Shown here piece after piece: positions 24,801 to 34,998 of a DNA stretch of 64,000 nucleotides (within the stretch, counting starts at the first letter, position 1; every line of letters begins with the position of its first letter). Both the position numbers and the translations under genes were made by a program. The DNA is from Branchiostoma floridae. Taxonomy: Eukaryota > Chordata > Leptocardii > Amphioxiformes > Branchiostomatidae. Location of the stretch: NCBI RefSeq assembly GCF_000003815.2, contig NC_049982.1:8490542-8554541 (forward strand), written 5' to 3'. The notes beneath the pieces were generated by a model. It ran no database searches. It was given only the letters and a program-made list of their open reading frames with translations, and had not been told where the DNA came from.

Positions 24801-25040
24801 GCCTGAAAGTAATGCCACATGCAATTATAGAAAAACAACAACATTATTTTCCAGAGATAAGCATATTTTCTTGGCCAGGTTGTTCACAAGAACAAAACTT
24901 TCAATGTCTTGGTGACTAAATACTGCAGGAGTACCCAAGTCCTACTAGATTTACGAGTACAAAAGACAAAGGTTTCAATCTACATTCAGCTCCGAATGCC
25001 TGTCTGCAACATCAGCTGGGTTGTTAGGTTTGTTGTCCCT
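21884..25040. other. Non-coding; probable long 3' UTR of RIC3 (minus strand)
   Basis: No gene is recognised. Read on the minus strand, an AATAAA (forward TTTATT) lies at 22099-22104 and is a candidate end of a RIC3 transcript with a ~2.9-kb 3' UTR; this is inference. A (CACAT)n stretch lies at 24031-24052. Confidence 0.35.
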
Positions 25041-28000
25041 TCAGTTGTTGTTGTCCTGGTCCTGCAGCAGGTTGTCAGCTTCAGGACAGTCCCAGGTGTT
25101 CATATTGGCCCTGTCTGAGGCTGTGCCTGTACTGTGGAATGGTCCTGACGAGTTCTCGGCGGTTCCAACGTTCCTGTCATCTGTTCGCTCTGCCTCTGGA
25201 ATGCTGTCCTGGTGAATCCTGTACTTCGTAGGTAGCTCTTCTTCTTCTTCATCATCACTGTCTTGGAAATGAGCAGGTATGTCTTCGTCGTCGATCCTTG
25301 CCTCGTCAGCGTAGATATCATCGTCCTCCACGTGGCCCAAGCCAAAGATGTCCTCTCCGCCACCCCCTCCAATGTTTCCATTATCTGCGGCAACGCTGTT
25401 TGGCAAACCTTCATCAGCCTGGACGTTGTCATCTTCCTCGGCATCCCGGTCCTTGTCTGCAGCAGCCTGGTCCTGCTCGATGGCATCCTCCTCGCTATCC
25501 CAGACATCCTGGCGGCTGAACTCCTGAAGGACCTCCTCCGCAAGCTTGGGCCCGACGTTCCCGTCCTCCGCCCCCTCCATGACAAGGTTCTCCTCCCCGA
25601 GGTAGTCCTGGACAGCCTCCTGAATCTCCTCCAGGTCCTTAGCGGAAAGCTCGCCGGTGAAGTCCCAGCTCTCGTTCACCGAAGACTGCTCGGAATCTGG
25701 GTCGTACTGCACCTGTGAGAGACACAAGATGTTCAGTTCAGTTCATGCAACAGAACCAACCTCTGTCCTCTCTGTGACATTTTATCTTAGTTATCGATGT
25801 TCATACAAAATGTAATTGTGTAACCTAAATTAGCTGTAATTTTGTTAAAGGTTTATTGGGCAAATCTGCACTTGTGAAAGACAAAAGATGTAAGATGAAA
25901 CAATGCTGACTCCTGATCTCTTTGCGTCATGTCATCTTAGCTCTCATTAATTCTAAGGAAGTTTTCTAAGTAACTGTGTAGCCTAAATCAGCTGTACTTT
26001 TATTTAAGGTCAATCAACAAAAACTTATGTATAAATCTGTAATTGTACATAGAATAGGACTCCAGGAAGAACAGTAACTATGATATATGTACTAACGGAT
26101 AGTCTGAATACACAAACAAGTAAACAAACCTCCATGCTGCGGACAGACTCTTCATACTCGTACTCTGACCCCCTCCTGTCGACGCGCAGCGAGCCGGAAT
26201 ACTTGTCGTAGTTGTCGGGATCATCCTTGTCGTAGTTGTCAGGGTCATCCTCATCCCCCACACCCCCCTGGTCGCTCTCCGGCTGGGTGAAGCTGAACTC
26301 GATCCCGGGACCGCGCCTTTTCCTAAGCTCGGTCTCCAGGGAGGCGTGGACGTTCTCCACCTGAACCTTCTCTGCAACATCGCCCCCCTCCCCACCTGGT
26401 GGTGCTTCCTGACCCCCCTCCCCACTGCCGTCCTCTTCAGGCAGGTCGTTCAGCTCCTGGTCCGACAAGTACTTCTCCTGGTACCGTACCATCTCCTCCT
26501 GTTGTACACAACAAAGCTAACAGTTAACATGGTGTGAAAAATAAAAGGAATAAGTTCAATAACTGCCTTTTAGTGAGAGCAGCTTCTTCAACATGTTTAA
26601 TCAAAAAGCACTTATTGATTTGACAGGTTTTGACAAGGACTACTGCTAGTAATTAGTCAATCAAGCAATTAATTGATCAGTTAATCAATCACTCTAATTA
26701 CAAGAAACAGATAAACATACTTTTTATCATGGCTCCATTCCAACTCTGAAGGGGGAAAATCTACCATATTTTTTGTGGTTTGCCATTTTATTTCATTGCC
26801 TGATTAATGCAAGATTTGGTGGGATGAAACAACCTTAAACAAAGAAAGTAGGTATAAATATCATCCATCTGAATTCTTGTTTTGTTTACCTGGAGCTTTC
26901 CTGACACATCTCCCATCTTCTCCATCATCATGTTCATCAGGCGCTCTGTCTCATGCAGCCGCATCTCCAGCTGACGTAGCTCCAGCTCACCTGCGTGGAC
27001 CAATCACAGTGTTGCTGCTTTGTGCTTAACCAATCAGAGATCATGTAACATAGCATATGACCAATGGCAGGAAGTATACTGCATAGTTATGTGCACAGCG
27101 GACTCAAATTGACTTTGACCAGTGACAAATTTTCAGCCCTAGTTTAGCTGTGCTGATTTGCTGGAAAGTGCAACAGTGAATAGAAAAAATCTACTTTATA
27201 GCATAAGATTTGAAATTGAATGAACAAAAGCTAAGGTATTCATCAATCATTTCAATCTTTCACTCTTTATTCACTAAATCAACATTGCAGAGTTACCCCT
27301 GAGCAGTAGTACCTTTGAATAGTGCTGACTTTACAGCATGAAGTAAGATCACATTCCAAGATAACTAAGCACAGTAGACATGAACAGTACATAGACCAGA
27401 AAACACTTATTAGCATTTCTTGCATTGATAGAAGCACAGCAATACTGAAACTCTAGTGAAAGCCAAATGCAGTTGTCACAGTATCTGTGAAAATGCAGGA
27501 ACACAGCAAGGCAAAAGTGCTAATGGAAGCAAGGAATCTTAAGTAAAGAGCCGTCCTTACTGATGGTGGTGCCCCTGTCGATCCCCTCCATGGGGTTGGG
27601 CTTCCTCTGCAAAGGGTCTCCCTGACTCAGCCGGTTCAGGAGGTTGGCTTCGTTCGCTTCATCTATGTCCCGGAAACCTCGGTCACGCCAGCTGTCTGCC
27701 TGTGGTCTTGGAGACGGCTCATTCTTCTTCTTAAGGAAAATCTGGGTAGTGTGGTATACTAGTATTCAATGTGCTAGATGATACACAGTCCATGTGACTG
27801 AACAAAAGTGTCTAGATCTCTTAAAGTATTAGTATACCTAGTGACCCGTATGAATTCAAGTTGCATAACCAATTGACCAAGATTTTCCACTGGTCTGTAA
27901 AATATTATACATGTACATATAGTAAGGTTCTTTTAGGACAACCAGAGAATAACTTACTTCCGACGTTTCGGTGTCTGTCAGACACCATCATCAGGGTGGA

Positions 28001-31000
28001 ATGACGGGAACTACTTCTTGCTGCTACTTATAGCCGATGTAGGTGGCGTTGCAGCAGCAAGAATGCCATCCCAGACGTGGCTCAGCTTGTATCCCCCCTC
28101 ATCTCTGTTCATGACTGGCACTGATTTTCTGAATATATATTCTGAACTATATGAATAATTGCCAACCTGATGAAGTTATTCACGGATGTTAGAGATAAAT
28201 TCGGACAGATTACGGTCAAGCAAATCCGCGACTGGGAGTCCCAGACAAAGAAGATCGCTCGACATCGCAACCACTTGGTTTACAACTTACGCTGCAGAGA
28301 CGAAGACCTCACCCCTCCCAGCCTTAGGCTAAAGACTAACATCAAAACGCAAAATGCCAACCAAATAATCCGTAAGGCAGAAAAGGCGTTAGTACGGGAA
28401 CGGATTCGAGTCATAAACAACAAAATAGTTAATCTGAAAGTTCAAGAACAAAGAATTGAAGAAGATCTACGCGCGAAACTGCCTACCGATCTCCATGACG
28501 CCGTACGTTCGCATGTAGTCAAAACCCGGGAACGAGAGTTCACAGCTACAAAGACCCGCCATCTTGAAAAGTTCTCCCGTCTCCAGCTCGCAAAACAACG
28601 TGAACAGAGTGACAAAGACATCGATTTATCGGGCACCCAACTCAAAAAATGGGTCGTCAACATTTCGAAGAAGGTACTAAACAGCCACCAGACCGGTATT
28701 TTGAAGAAAGGTCTCAACTACGCGGTGACGCCAGACAAAATGCCGGTGGAAGATTTCATCGTCGCCACAGAAAATGCATGTTTGTGCTTACCGCCGCCCG
28801 AGGCACAACAGCTCAGAGCGCAGGTTGCAGGAGTCCTGACGAAGGCGAAACTCCCGGTTCCCAACATCAGCAAAGAAGAAAGAAAGGCCATACAACAGCT
28901 GAAGAAGGACAAGGATGTTATGATACTGCCAGCGGACAAAGGAAAAGCGACAGTGATTATGGACACGGAGGACTACGAATCCAAGGTAAACCGTATGTTA
29001 TCCGACGAAAAGACCTACCAGAAGCTCGACAAAGATCCAACACAGAAATATAAACGTAAGCTGCTAGCCATTCTAAAGAGGCTGAAAGATGGGGGGAAAA
29101 TTTCGGAAGAGCAGTATAGATACTTATATCCAACGGCAGAGAATACTCCTAGAATGTACGCTACTCCTAAGATACACAAACCCGACAACCCGCTTAGACC
29201 GATTGTAGATTACACCGGTTCGATCGGTTACAATACGTCACGAGCGCTAGCTGACCTTTTGGCCCCTTTGGTTGGGAAAACTGAGCACCATATCAAAAAC
29301 TCCAAACACCTCGCCGAAGAAATGGCTAGCATCATAGTAGAAGAGGGTGAGATGTTTGTATCTCATGACGTAGTGTCACTTTTCACTAACACTCCAGTGC
29401 CAGAGACTCTCAACATTATCAAGGATAGACTACTTGCTGATACTGACCTCAAGAACAGAACCAAGCTCCAAGTGGAGGACATTATGGAGTTGTTAACATT
29501 CATAGTCACCACCACTTATTTCAGTTTTAGAGGCAACATTTACCAACAACGGTTCGGTACAGCGATGGGAAGCCCGGTCTCCCCGGTTCTAGCTAACCTC
29601 TTCATGGAATGGCTAGAACAGCAGGCCATGGCCACAGCTCCTGTGAACTGTAGGCCGAAACTTTGGAAGAGATTTTATAAGACAGGGGACACAACATGAA
29701 CTTACCGACCACTTAAACTCCATAGACCCCACGGGTAGTATCAAGTTCACCCATGAGGAAGAAGATCAGGGCACTCTACCCTTTCTGGACACCTTACTAG
29801 TGAGGAGAGAAGACGGCACGGTGAAACTTTTGGTCTACAGAAAAAAGACCCACACAGACCAGTATCTAGACTTCAATTCCCATCATCCGCTCCACCAGAA
29901 ACTAGGAGTAATCAGAACGCTGATGGACAGGAGCAAAACAGTGGTCACAGAGGAAACAGACAGACAACAAGAGGTCGAACACATCAAACAAGCCTTGTCA
30001 CTCTGTGGTTACCCAGACTGGACTTTCAAAAGAGTGCAACATCAGTCCAACAAACCCAAACCCAAGAAAGAAAAGAAGAAAGAAGAACAGAAGTCTAAGG
30101 GCATGATCATCATACCTTATGTCAAAGGCATTACAGAGACACTTGAAAGGATTTTCAGAAAACACGCCATTGCCACGGCAGTTAAGCCCAAGACCACGCT
30201 CAGAAACTTGTTGGTGCACCCCAAGGACAGACTGGAAGACTCCTCTAAAACAGACTGTGTCTACAAGATTCCGTGCAAAAGTTGTGACAAGGTGTACATT
30301 GGAGAGACGGGTAGGACATTCAACACCAGACTTGAAGAACACAAAAAGGAGGCACAAAACAGCAAAGGCAGTGCATACACAAGATCTCAGAAGAAGGCAG
30401 CAGAACAAACAGAGAACAAATCGGCAGTCACAGACCATATTCATAGAAACAATTGCGTAATAGACTGGGAGGGGGCAAGAGTCATTGACAGAGAGGAAAA
30501 CAGAAGAACTCGATGGATTAAAGAAGCAGTTTGGATCAGAAAATCAGTGCCAGTCATGAACAGAGATGAGGGGGGATACAAGCTGAGCCACGTCTGGGAT
30601 GGCATTCTTGCTGCTGCAACGCCACCTACATCGGCTATAAGTAGCAGCAAGAAGTAGTTCCCGTCATTCCACCCTGATGATGGTGTCTGACAGACACCGA
30701 AACGTCGGAAGTAAGTTATTCTCTGGTTGTGCTAAAAGAACCTTACTATATGAATAATTGCCAACCTGATGAAGTTATTCACGGATATTATACATGTAGT
30801 TTAGCTTTTGAATTCCTTGTGAACTTTGTGAAATTTACTGGACATTGCACAAAGGTCAGAAAGATATGTGATATAATTTATAAAATCTTGCAGCCTTTAA
30901 AACCATGAAAAATGCAGCTCACAGCTGCTGTCTATGTTGCTAAACTGTACATGAATAGGACAATGAATCTTTGATAACATGCCTTTGGCTGCAACCAATT

Positions 31001-32371
31001 TAACTACCAGTACTACTGTACAATTACGGAGATGATCATGGGAGATATGTAAGTAAAAGGCATACCTTGTAGATAACGTAGACGAAATAGATAAGTATCC
31101 CCACAGTGTACATGGGGAGGGCCACACCGATCCAGCCCCGCCCCTGGGTCTGGGTCGGGGCCGCCTCACCGCCACTGGCTCGCATCATCCGCTTCTCGTT
31201 GAACGCTTGCTCGCCGAACCCTGGTCGTGTTATCGGATCCAAGCCGGCTCTGGCATGGGCACCTTCCCCGCCACCTATGGACAGACAGAGCACAACCTGT
31301 TCAGCACTGTTTAGCTGTGTGAACTTGTGTCTTTATGAATTTGTCAGGTCAGCTTTATAAATAACACAATTGGGAATGACTCAGAACAACCTAGGACGTG
31401 GAATTTTGAGCATGTAAGGTAGGAAACCTTTTGGGAACCATAGGAGTGCACAATATCAAACAGCGTACATACTTACATGTTATGCAGAATGAAAAAGTAA
31501 TAAACCTATTGCCTACTTACCATTTTAACATACTCAATATACAAAGGAGCATTATCTACATTCAAAGTAATAAATTCAAAAGCCTTATGAAAAATTAAAA
31601 AAGCTATTCAAAGAATGTAATTAACTTGATGCAATACAGTTATCCATGAGGTGGTAGTTTTACTAAATAACTTGAAAACTATTATCCGGAAATGAAACAT
31701 AAGGTAGGTACTAGCATGTAGGATGGAATACTGACCACTCACTTTAATGTTGAGTTGATGTCCCATGTTACAAACCAACATACTATTAAGTCCATTGGAA
31801 ATGCTGCTTTAGTACTTTTAAGAGAGGGTTTATCTTTTCCAGCCAACCAGAACAAATGGACTTATCATGGTCTACTTCATGACTATTTCCTTCAACAACA
31901 GTGTCAATAAAACAGCATGGGGGAGATATTACATGGGGGAGATACTACTTGTCAGAGACTGCAGTTTTACATTTCACATTGCTCCATTAAAGGGTATTTC
32001 ATTGACTAGAAATGGGGTGGGCACCGTGGCTAAAAAAACCCTCTCATGTCCCTGCCACCATCTGCATTTCTAAAGTAAAAGGTGTCCAGACAGCCCAACT
32101 GCGCTGCTGAAATGGCATAACCCCTTCTAACTGGCCAGAACCCTACACCTGCTCCGTTCCACCCCACTTCCTTACGTTTTTTACCGTGTGGTCCAGGGAA
32201 GGGCTGGCTTGCGGGCGGAGCCGGAGCCTCTGGGATGAGGAACCTGGGCAGCACCATGGCGATACAGAGGACACACACGCACACCACGATGATGGTCTGG
32301 GTCCCGGTGATGCCCTGCTGCGGTACGGGCGCCGGGCGGTCCGGGACACGCTGGTACTCACGCTCAGCCAT
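25041..32371 (-). CDS. RIC3: RIC3, acetylcholine-receptor chaperone (6 coding exons, 568 aa)
   Basis: Minus-strand exons: 32371-32185, 31274-31066, 27729-27561, 26990-26890, 26498-26130, 25712-25041. All are GT-AG and in frame to the stop at 25041. RIC3 is an ER membrane protein that assists folding and assembly of nicotinic receptors. Evidence: first transmembrane helix at about residues 25-46, a Pro-rich spacer, then GRGWIGVALPMYTVGILIYF (second helix, about 109-132), matching the diagnostic GRGLMGQIIPIYGFGIFLY block of vertebrate RIC3. A coiled coil follows at about 189-222 (LELRQLEMRLHETERLM). The tail from 223 to 568 is very acidic and longer than in the ~370-residue human protein. It contains a perfect tandem DDPDNYDK octapeptide. 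A CAG acceptor lies two bases before the ATG, so the 5' UTR is split. Intron 2 carries a Penelope-like element. Confidence 0.93.
27902..27915. repeat. Target-site duplication, left copy (14 bp)
   Basis: ATATTATACATGTA directly precedes the Penelope-like element and is repeated exactly at 30785-30798 after it. Confidence 0.88.
27916..28132 (-). repeat. PLE left inverted arm
   Basis: 217-bp reverse complement of 30536-30752. It contains an antisense hammerhead core at 27962-27994. It also holds a reversed copy of the 3' end of the coding frame, from an AACAGAGATGAGG-like stretch to the stop. Confidence 0.9.
27962..27994 (-). ncRNA. Hammerhead ribozyme core (minus strand, in the sense of RIC3)
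   Basis: Read on the minus strand: CUGAUGA (27994-27988), a 7-bp stem II closed by a 3-base loop (GGTGTCT/AGACACC), then GAAACGUC (27969-27962). These are the invariant hammerhead core elements with cleavage expected after GUC. The stem III bases form the palindrome ACGU, as in the minimal ribozymes described in PLEs, which are thought to work as dimers. Stem I is short and irregular, so activity is uncertain. Confidence 0.7.
28170..30657 (+). pseudogene. PLE reverse transcriptase / GIY-YIG endonuclease, frame broken at the catalytic site
   Basis: Frame 1 (28170-29699) holds a basic, helical N-terminal part, then RT motifs: ADKGKATVIMD, YATPKIHKP, RPIVDYTGS, SHDVVSLFTN and the QRFGTAMGSPVSPVLAN block. 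After LWKR at about 29660-29671 the frame leaves the family pattern and stops at TGA 29697-29699. The protein resumes in another frame with ELTDHLNSID, FTHEEEDQGTLPFLDTLL and, past 29800, a Cys-containing linker and the GIY-YIG nuclease (KVYIGETGRTFNTRLEEH), ending at TAG 30655-30657. The expected YVDD-type palm motif is absent just at the break, so one deletion of about 20 bases explains both loss of the catalytic aspartates and the frameshift. This copy cannot make active enzyme. Confidence 0.9.
30536..30752 (+). repeat. PLE right inverted arm
   Basis: 217 bp, inverted counterpart of 27916-28132. It spans the C-terminal coding end, the stop codon, the hammerhead core and the following segment. 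Confidence 0.9.
30674..30706 (+). ncRNA. Hammerhead ribozyme core (plus strand, sense of the PLE)
   Basis: CTGATGA at 30674-30680, stem II 30682-30688 paired with 30692-30698, GAAA at 30699-30702, then CGTC with predicted cleavage after 30706. The core is identical to the antisense one in the left arm. It lies 17 bases after the end of the coding frame, where PLE-encoded hammerheads are known to lie in the terminal repeat. Stem I pairing is weak beyond two base pairs. Confidence 0.75.
30785..30798. repeat. Target-site duplication, right copy (14 bp)
   Basis: Exact repeat of 27902-27915 flanking the PLE. Confidence 0.88.
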
Positions 32372-33226
32372 AGCTGGGGACGGGATTCACCAAAAACACT
32401 GGAAATAACAGGAACAAGGAATGTTACCTTTAACACGCTTCTTCAACTTAACTTTGTAATATTTCTTACCAGGTAGTAAAAGTAACCCATGGTAATCTTT
32501 ATGATCTGATTTTGAAGAAGACTTTAGAGGAAGAAATATATACTCGGATGATTCTAGGAGCAAAAATATATAAGATAAACCTTTTCCTACCAAGGTTCCT
32601 AGGTAGCACTACTGAAGTTGTGTTAAACATTCCATGTTTCATTTAGTTTACTGGACTCCTGGAGTTTTATACATTGTATCTGTCAACATTGGTCATTCCT
32701 GGTGTAATTAATGTAAAAACCTGTTAGTTTTCCAAGCATGACAGGATCCATTCCTGATAGATGACATAATCCATAAAATCCAATTACTAGCACTGAGGTT
32801 ATGGTTTTAATAGAACACATTATGCATAATAAAATGTTATTCAATACCTCTATTAACCAAGACGCCAGACATACAGGTCCTTAGTAATAAGATATACAGG
32901 ATATCACTATCACTGTATCAGTTATGCAAGTGCTGGATAGATTTTGTAAAATATAATTTTTTTCTCCATAAAAAAAACAACCCTGTAGCTTGAATAGCTC
33001 AAAATAAAACTCCATGAAAACCTCTCATTTCATCCAACTGGGAAACACAACCACAGCGAAAGTTAATGAATTTATAGTCACTCCAGACAACTTCATTTTC
33101 ATTGATCAGTCTGACCACTTGCCATTCAGCCACACATGACAGCCAAATTAGGCCATGATTTAATCCAGTCTGTGGTTATCCCAGCCTCCCCAGGGAAGCC
33201 TCCATATCACAGGCATGATGTGTAAT

Positions 33227-33667
33227 GGGTACAGATCACCAATAGCCGGCAGGCACCTACAGCATTCATAACATGTCAGAAAAAGGCTGTCAAAAGTCAC
33301 CTACCTGAAGTTTAGTCGTTGGAAAACTCATATTGGCAGAAAAGTATGGCTTCTAAACTGTCCGTCTACGAAATTTGAAGCATTTTCGTACAGTGCAAAG
33401 CAGCCAAACGCACCCGGGTGACCTTTTGAGGACAGCATCTAAACAATGTAAACAACACATATTCTATACTGCCCAGGAAGCCAAAAACATGGCTAAAAAC
33501 ATACTTTTTTTGCAAAATGAAATAACCAGAACTCTTACCTGTAATTTCCAGCTCCAAAATGCCAACATTTCCCAATAAAGAGGCCTCTAAACTTACTGTT
33601 AACAAACCAGGTTCTATGGCATCATTTTGCCGGGTCTGCGCATGTCTCTAATGGTGACCTTTCACCT
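33227..33667. repeat. Duplicated ~440-bp block, copy 1 (upstream of RIC3)
   Basis: Nearly identical in order and orientation to 34550-34998. Read on the minus strand, the sense of RIC3, it carries an AGGTGAAAGGTCA (DR1-type nuclear-receptor site), an ACATGCGCAG NRF1-like half site, a CAG|GTAAGA donor at about 33540 and a CAG|GTAGGT donor at about 33305. The coding exon of RIC3 begins with a splice acceptor at 32374, so a non-coding first exon must exist upstream. This block is a candidate. That role is inference. Confidence 0.75.
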
Positions 33668-34549
33668 GTTACAGGCTTCAAGTTCAAGATAGACAAATTT
33701 CAATTATTTCACATGGTGCGGAAAAAGGTTGCTCAGTATTAGCCTGAGTTTCAAAGATTTCTGACAAAGAATAGTCTCTTGGGAATAGTTTGGATAACAG
33801 GTGATAGAGAGCTGTCCTCAATGCTGTGACAGTGGTCTGAGTCTATATGGACAGGTCCCCTGTCATTTGGCCAAAAGTGACAATCAAAGGAAAGGGAGTT
33901 GAAAACTGCTCACCTTGACACAAGGGGACAACTCTACCTCCATTTAGGCTCCTGAATCAGTACTAAAATGCTGTTAATTTAGACCTGTAAGCACTTGATG
34001 AGAGTACATATTGCAATATATAGCCAAAGGATACAAAAAGTTGAAAAACTGACAAAAAGGACAAAAAAGTATTAAAATGGAAGAATTTCTCAATGAATCT
34101 AAGTCAAGGGAGTTAATTGAAGCTTGCCCCGGGGTCACATTACCAATTTGAGGGGAAATATAAGCCACAATGGCTCACCTACACCCCCCCCCCCCACTCT
34201 GTGCATGTATGCACTGTCAGTAAATGCTTGAAAGTGTAGCCTAGCAGCTTTTATATACAAATTTAGGTGCCCAAATTGAGGAACAGTAGCCTCTTTCTGT
34301 CTGGGGTAGCAGATTATACCATTTCTTCCTTCTAAGTGCCACTTTTTGCAAAGCAATATTGAGCCAAACCATAGTCTTAGACCTCCACCATAGCCCTCGT
34401 GACACCTGAGTTAACTACTCCCAGGGGACTGTTCCTGGGAGAACGGTCTCCGGGAAGTCTTTGAAACTTGTAACGACCCTGCCTCGCATCACTCGAAGTG
34501 ACCGACACTTGTCTACCTTGAACTTCAAACCCATATGAAAATGCTTGGA

Positions 34550-34998
34550 GGGTACAGATCACCAATAGCCGGCAGGCACCTACAGCATTCATAACATGTC
34601 AGAAAAAGGCTGTCAAAAGTCACCTACCTGAAGTTTAGTCGTTGGAAAACTCATATTGGCAGAAAAGTATGGCTTCTAAACTGTCCGTCTACGAAATTTG
34701 AAGCATTTTCGTACAGTGCAAAGCAGCCAAACGCACCCGGGTGACCTTTTGACCTTTTGAGGACAGCATCTAAACAATGTAAACAACACATATTCTATAC
34801 TGCCCAGGAAGCCAAAAACATGGCTAAAAACATACTTTTTTTGCAAAATGAAATAACCAGAACTCTTACCTGTAATTTCCAGCTCCAAAATGCCAACATT
34901 TCCCAATAAAGAGGCCTCTAAACTTACTGTTAACAAACCAGGTTCTATGGCATCATTTTGCCGGGTCTGCGCATGTCTCTAATGGTGACCTTTCACCT
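34550..34998. repeat. Duplicated ~440-bp block, copy 2
   Basis: Same content as 33227-33667. It has an extra short tandem that doubles the TGACCTTT box, so that on the minus strand AGGTCA half sites stand as AGGTCAAAAGGTCA (DR2 spacing). Both donor sites are kept. The two copies are about 1.32 kb apart. Confidence 0.75.

Larger units (their letters stand above)
27916..30784 (+). mobile_element. Penelope-like retroelement (PLE), 2.87 kb, inside RIC3 intron 2
   Basis: The element is bounded by a 14-bp target-site duplication and lies antisense to RIC3. Its first 217 bp (27916-28132) are the reverse complement of 30536-30752, equal in length and nearly identical. The 40 bases at 28146-28185, which run into the start of the coding frame, are repeated directly at 30745-30784. 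Such a partial terminal repeat (pLTR) is typical of PLEs. Internally it encodes a reverse transcriptase followed by a GIY-YIG nuclease, the canonical PLE order. Hammerhead-ribozyme cores lie in both arms. The near-identity of the arms and the intact TSD suggest a fairly recent insertion, but the coding frame is broken. Confidence 0.93.

Noticed and set aside
33366-33605. 79-residue minus-strand ORF repeated at 34676-34936
   Set aside because: It is shared only because the block is duplicated; the copies diverge by frameshift at the C-terminus and no motif is present.
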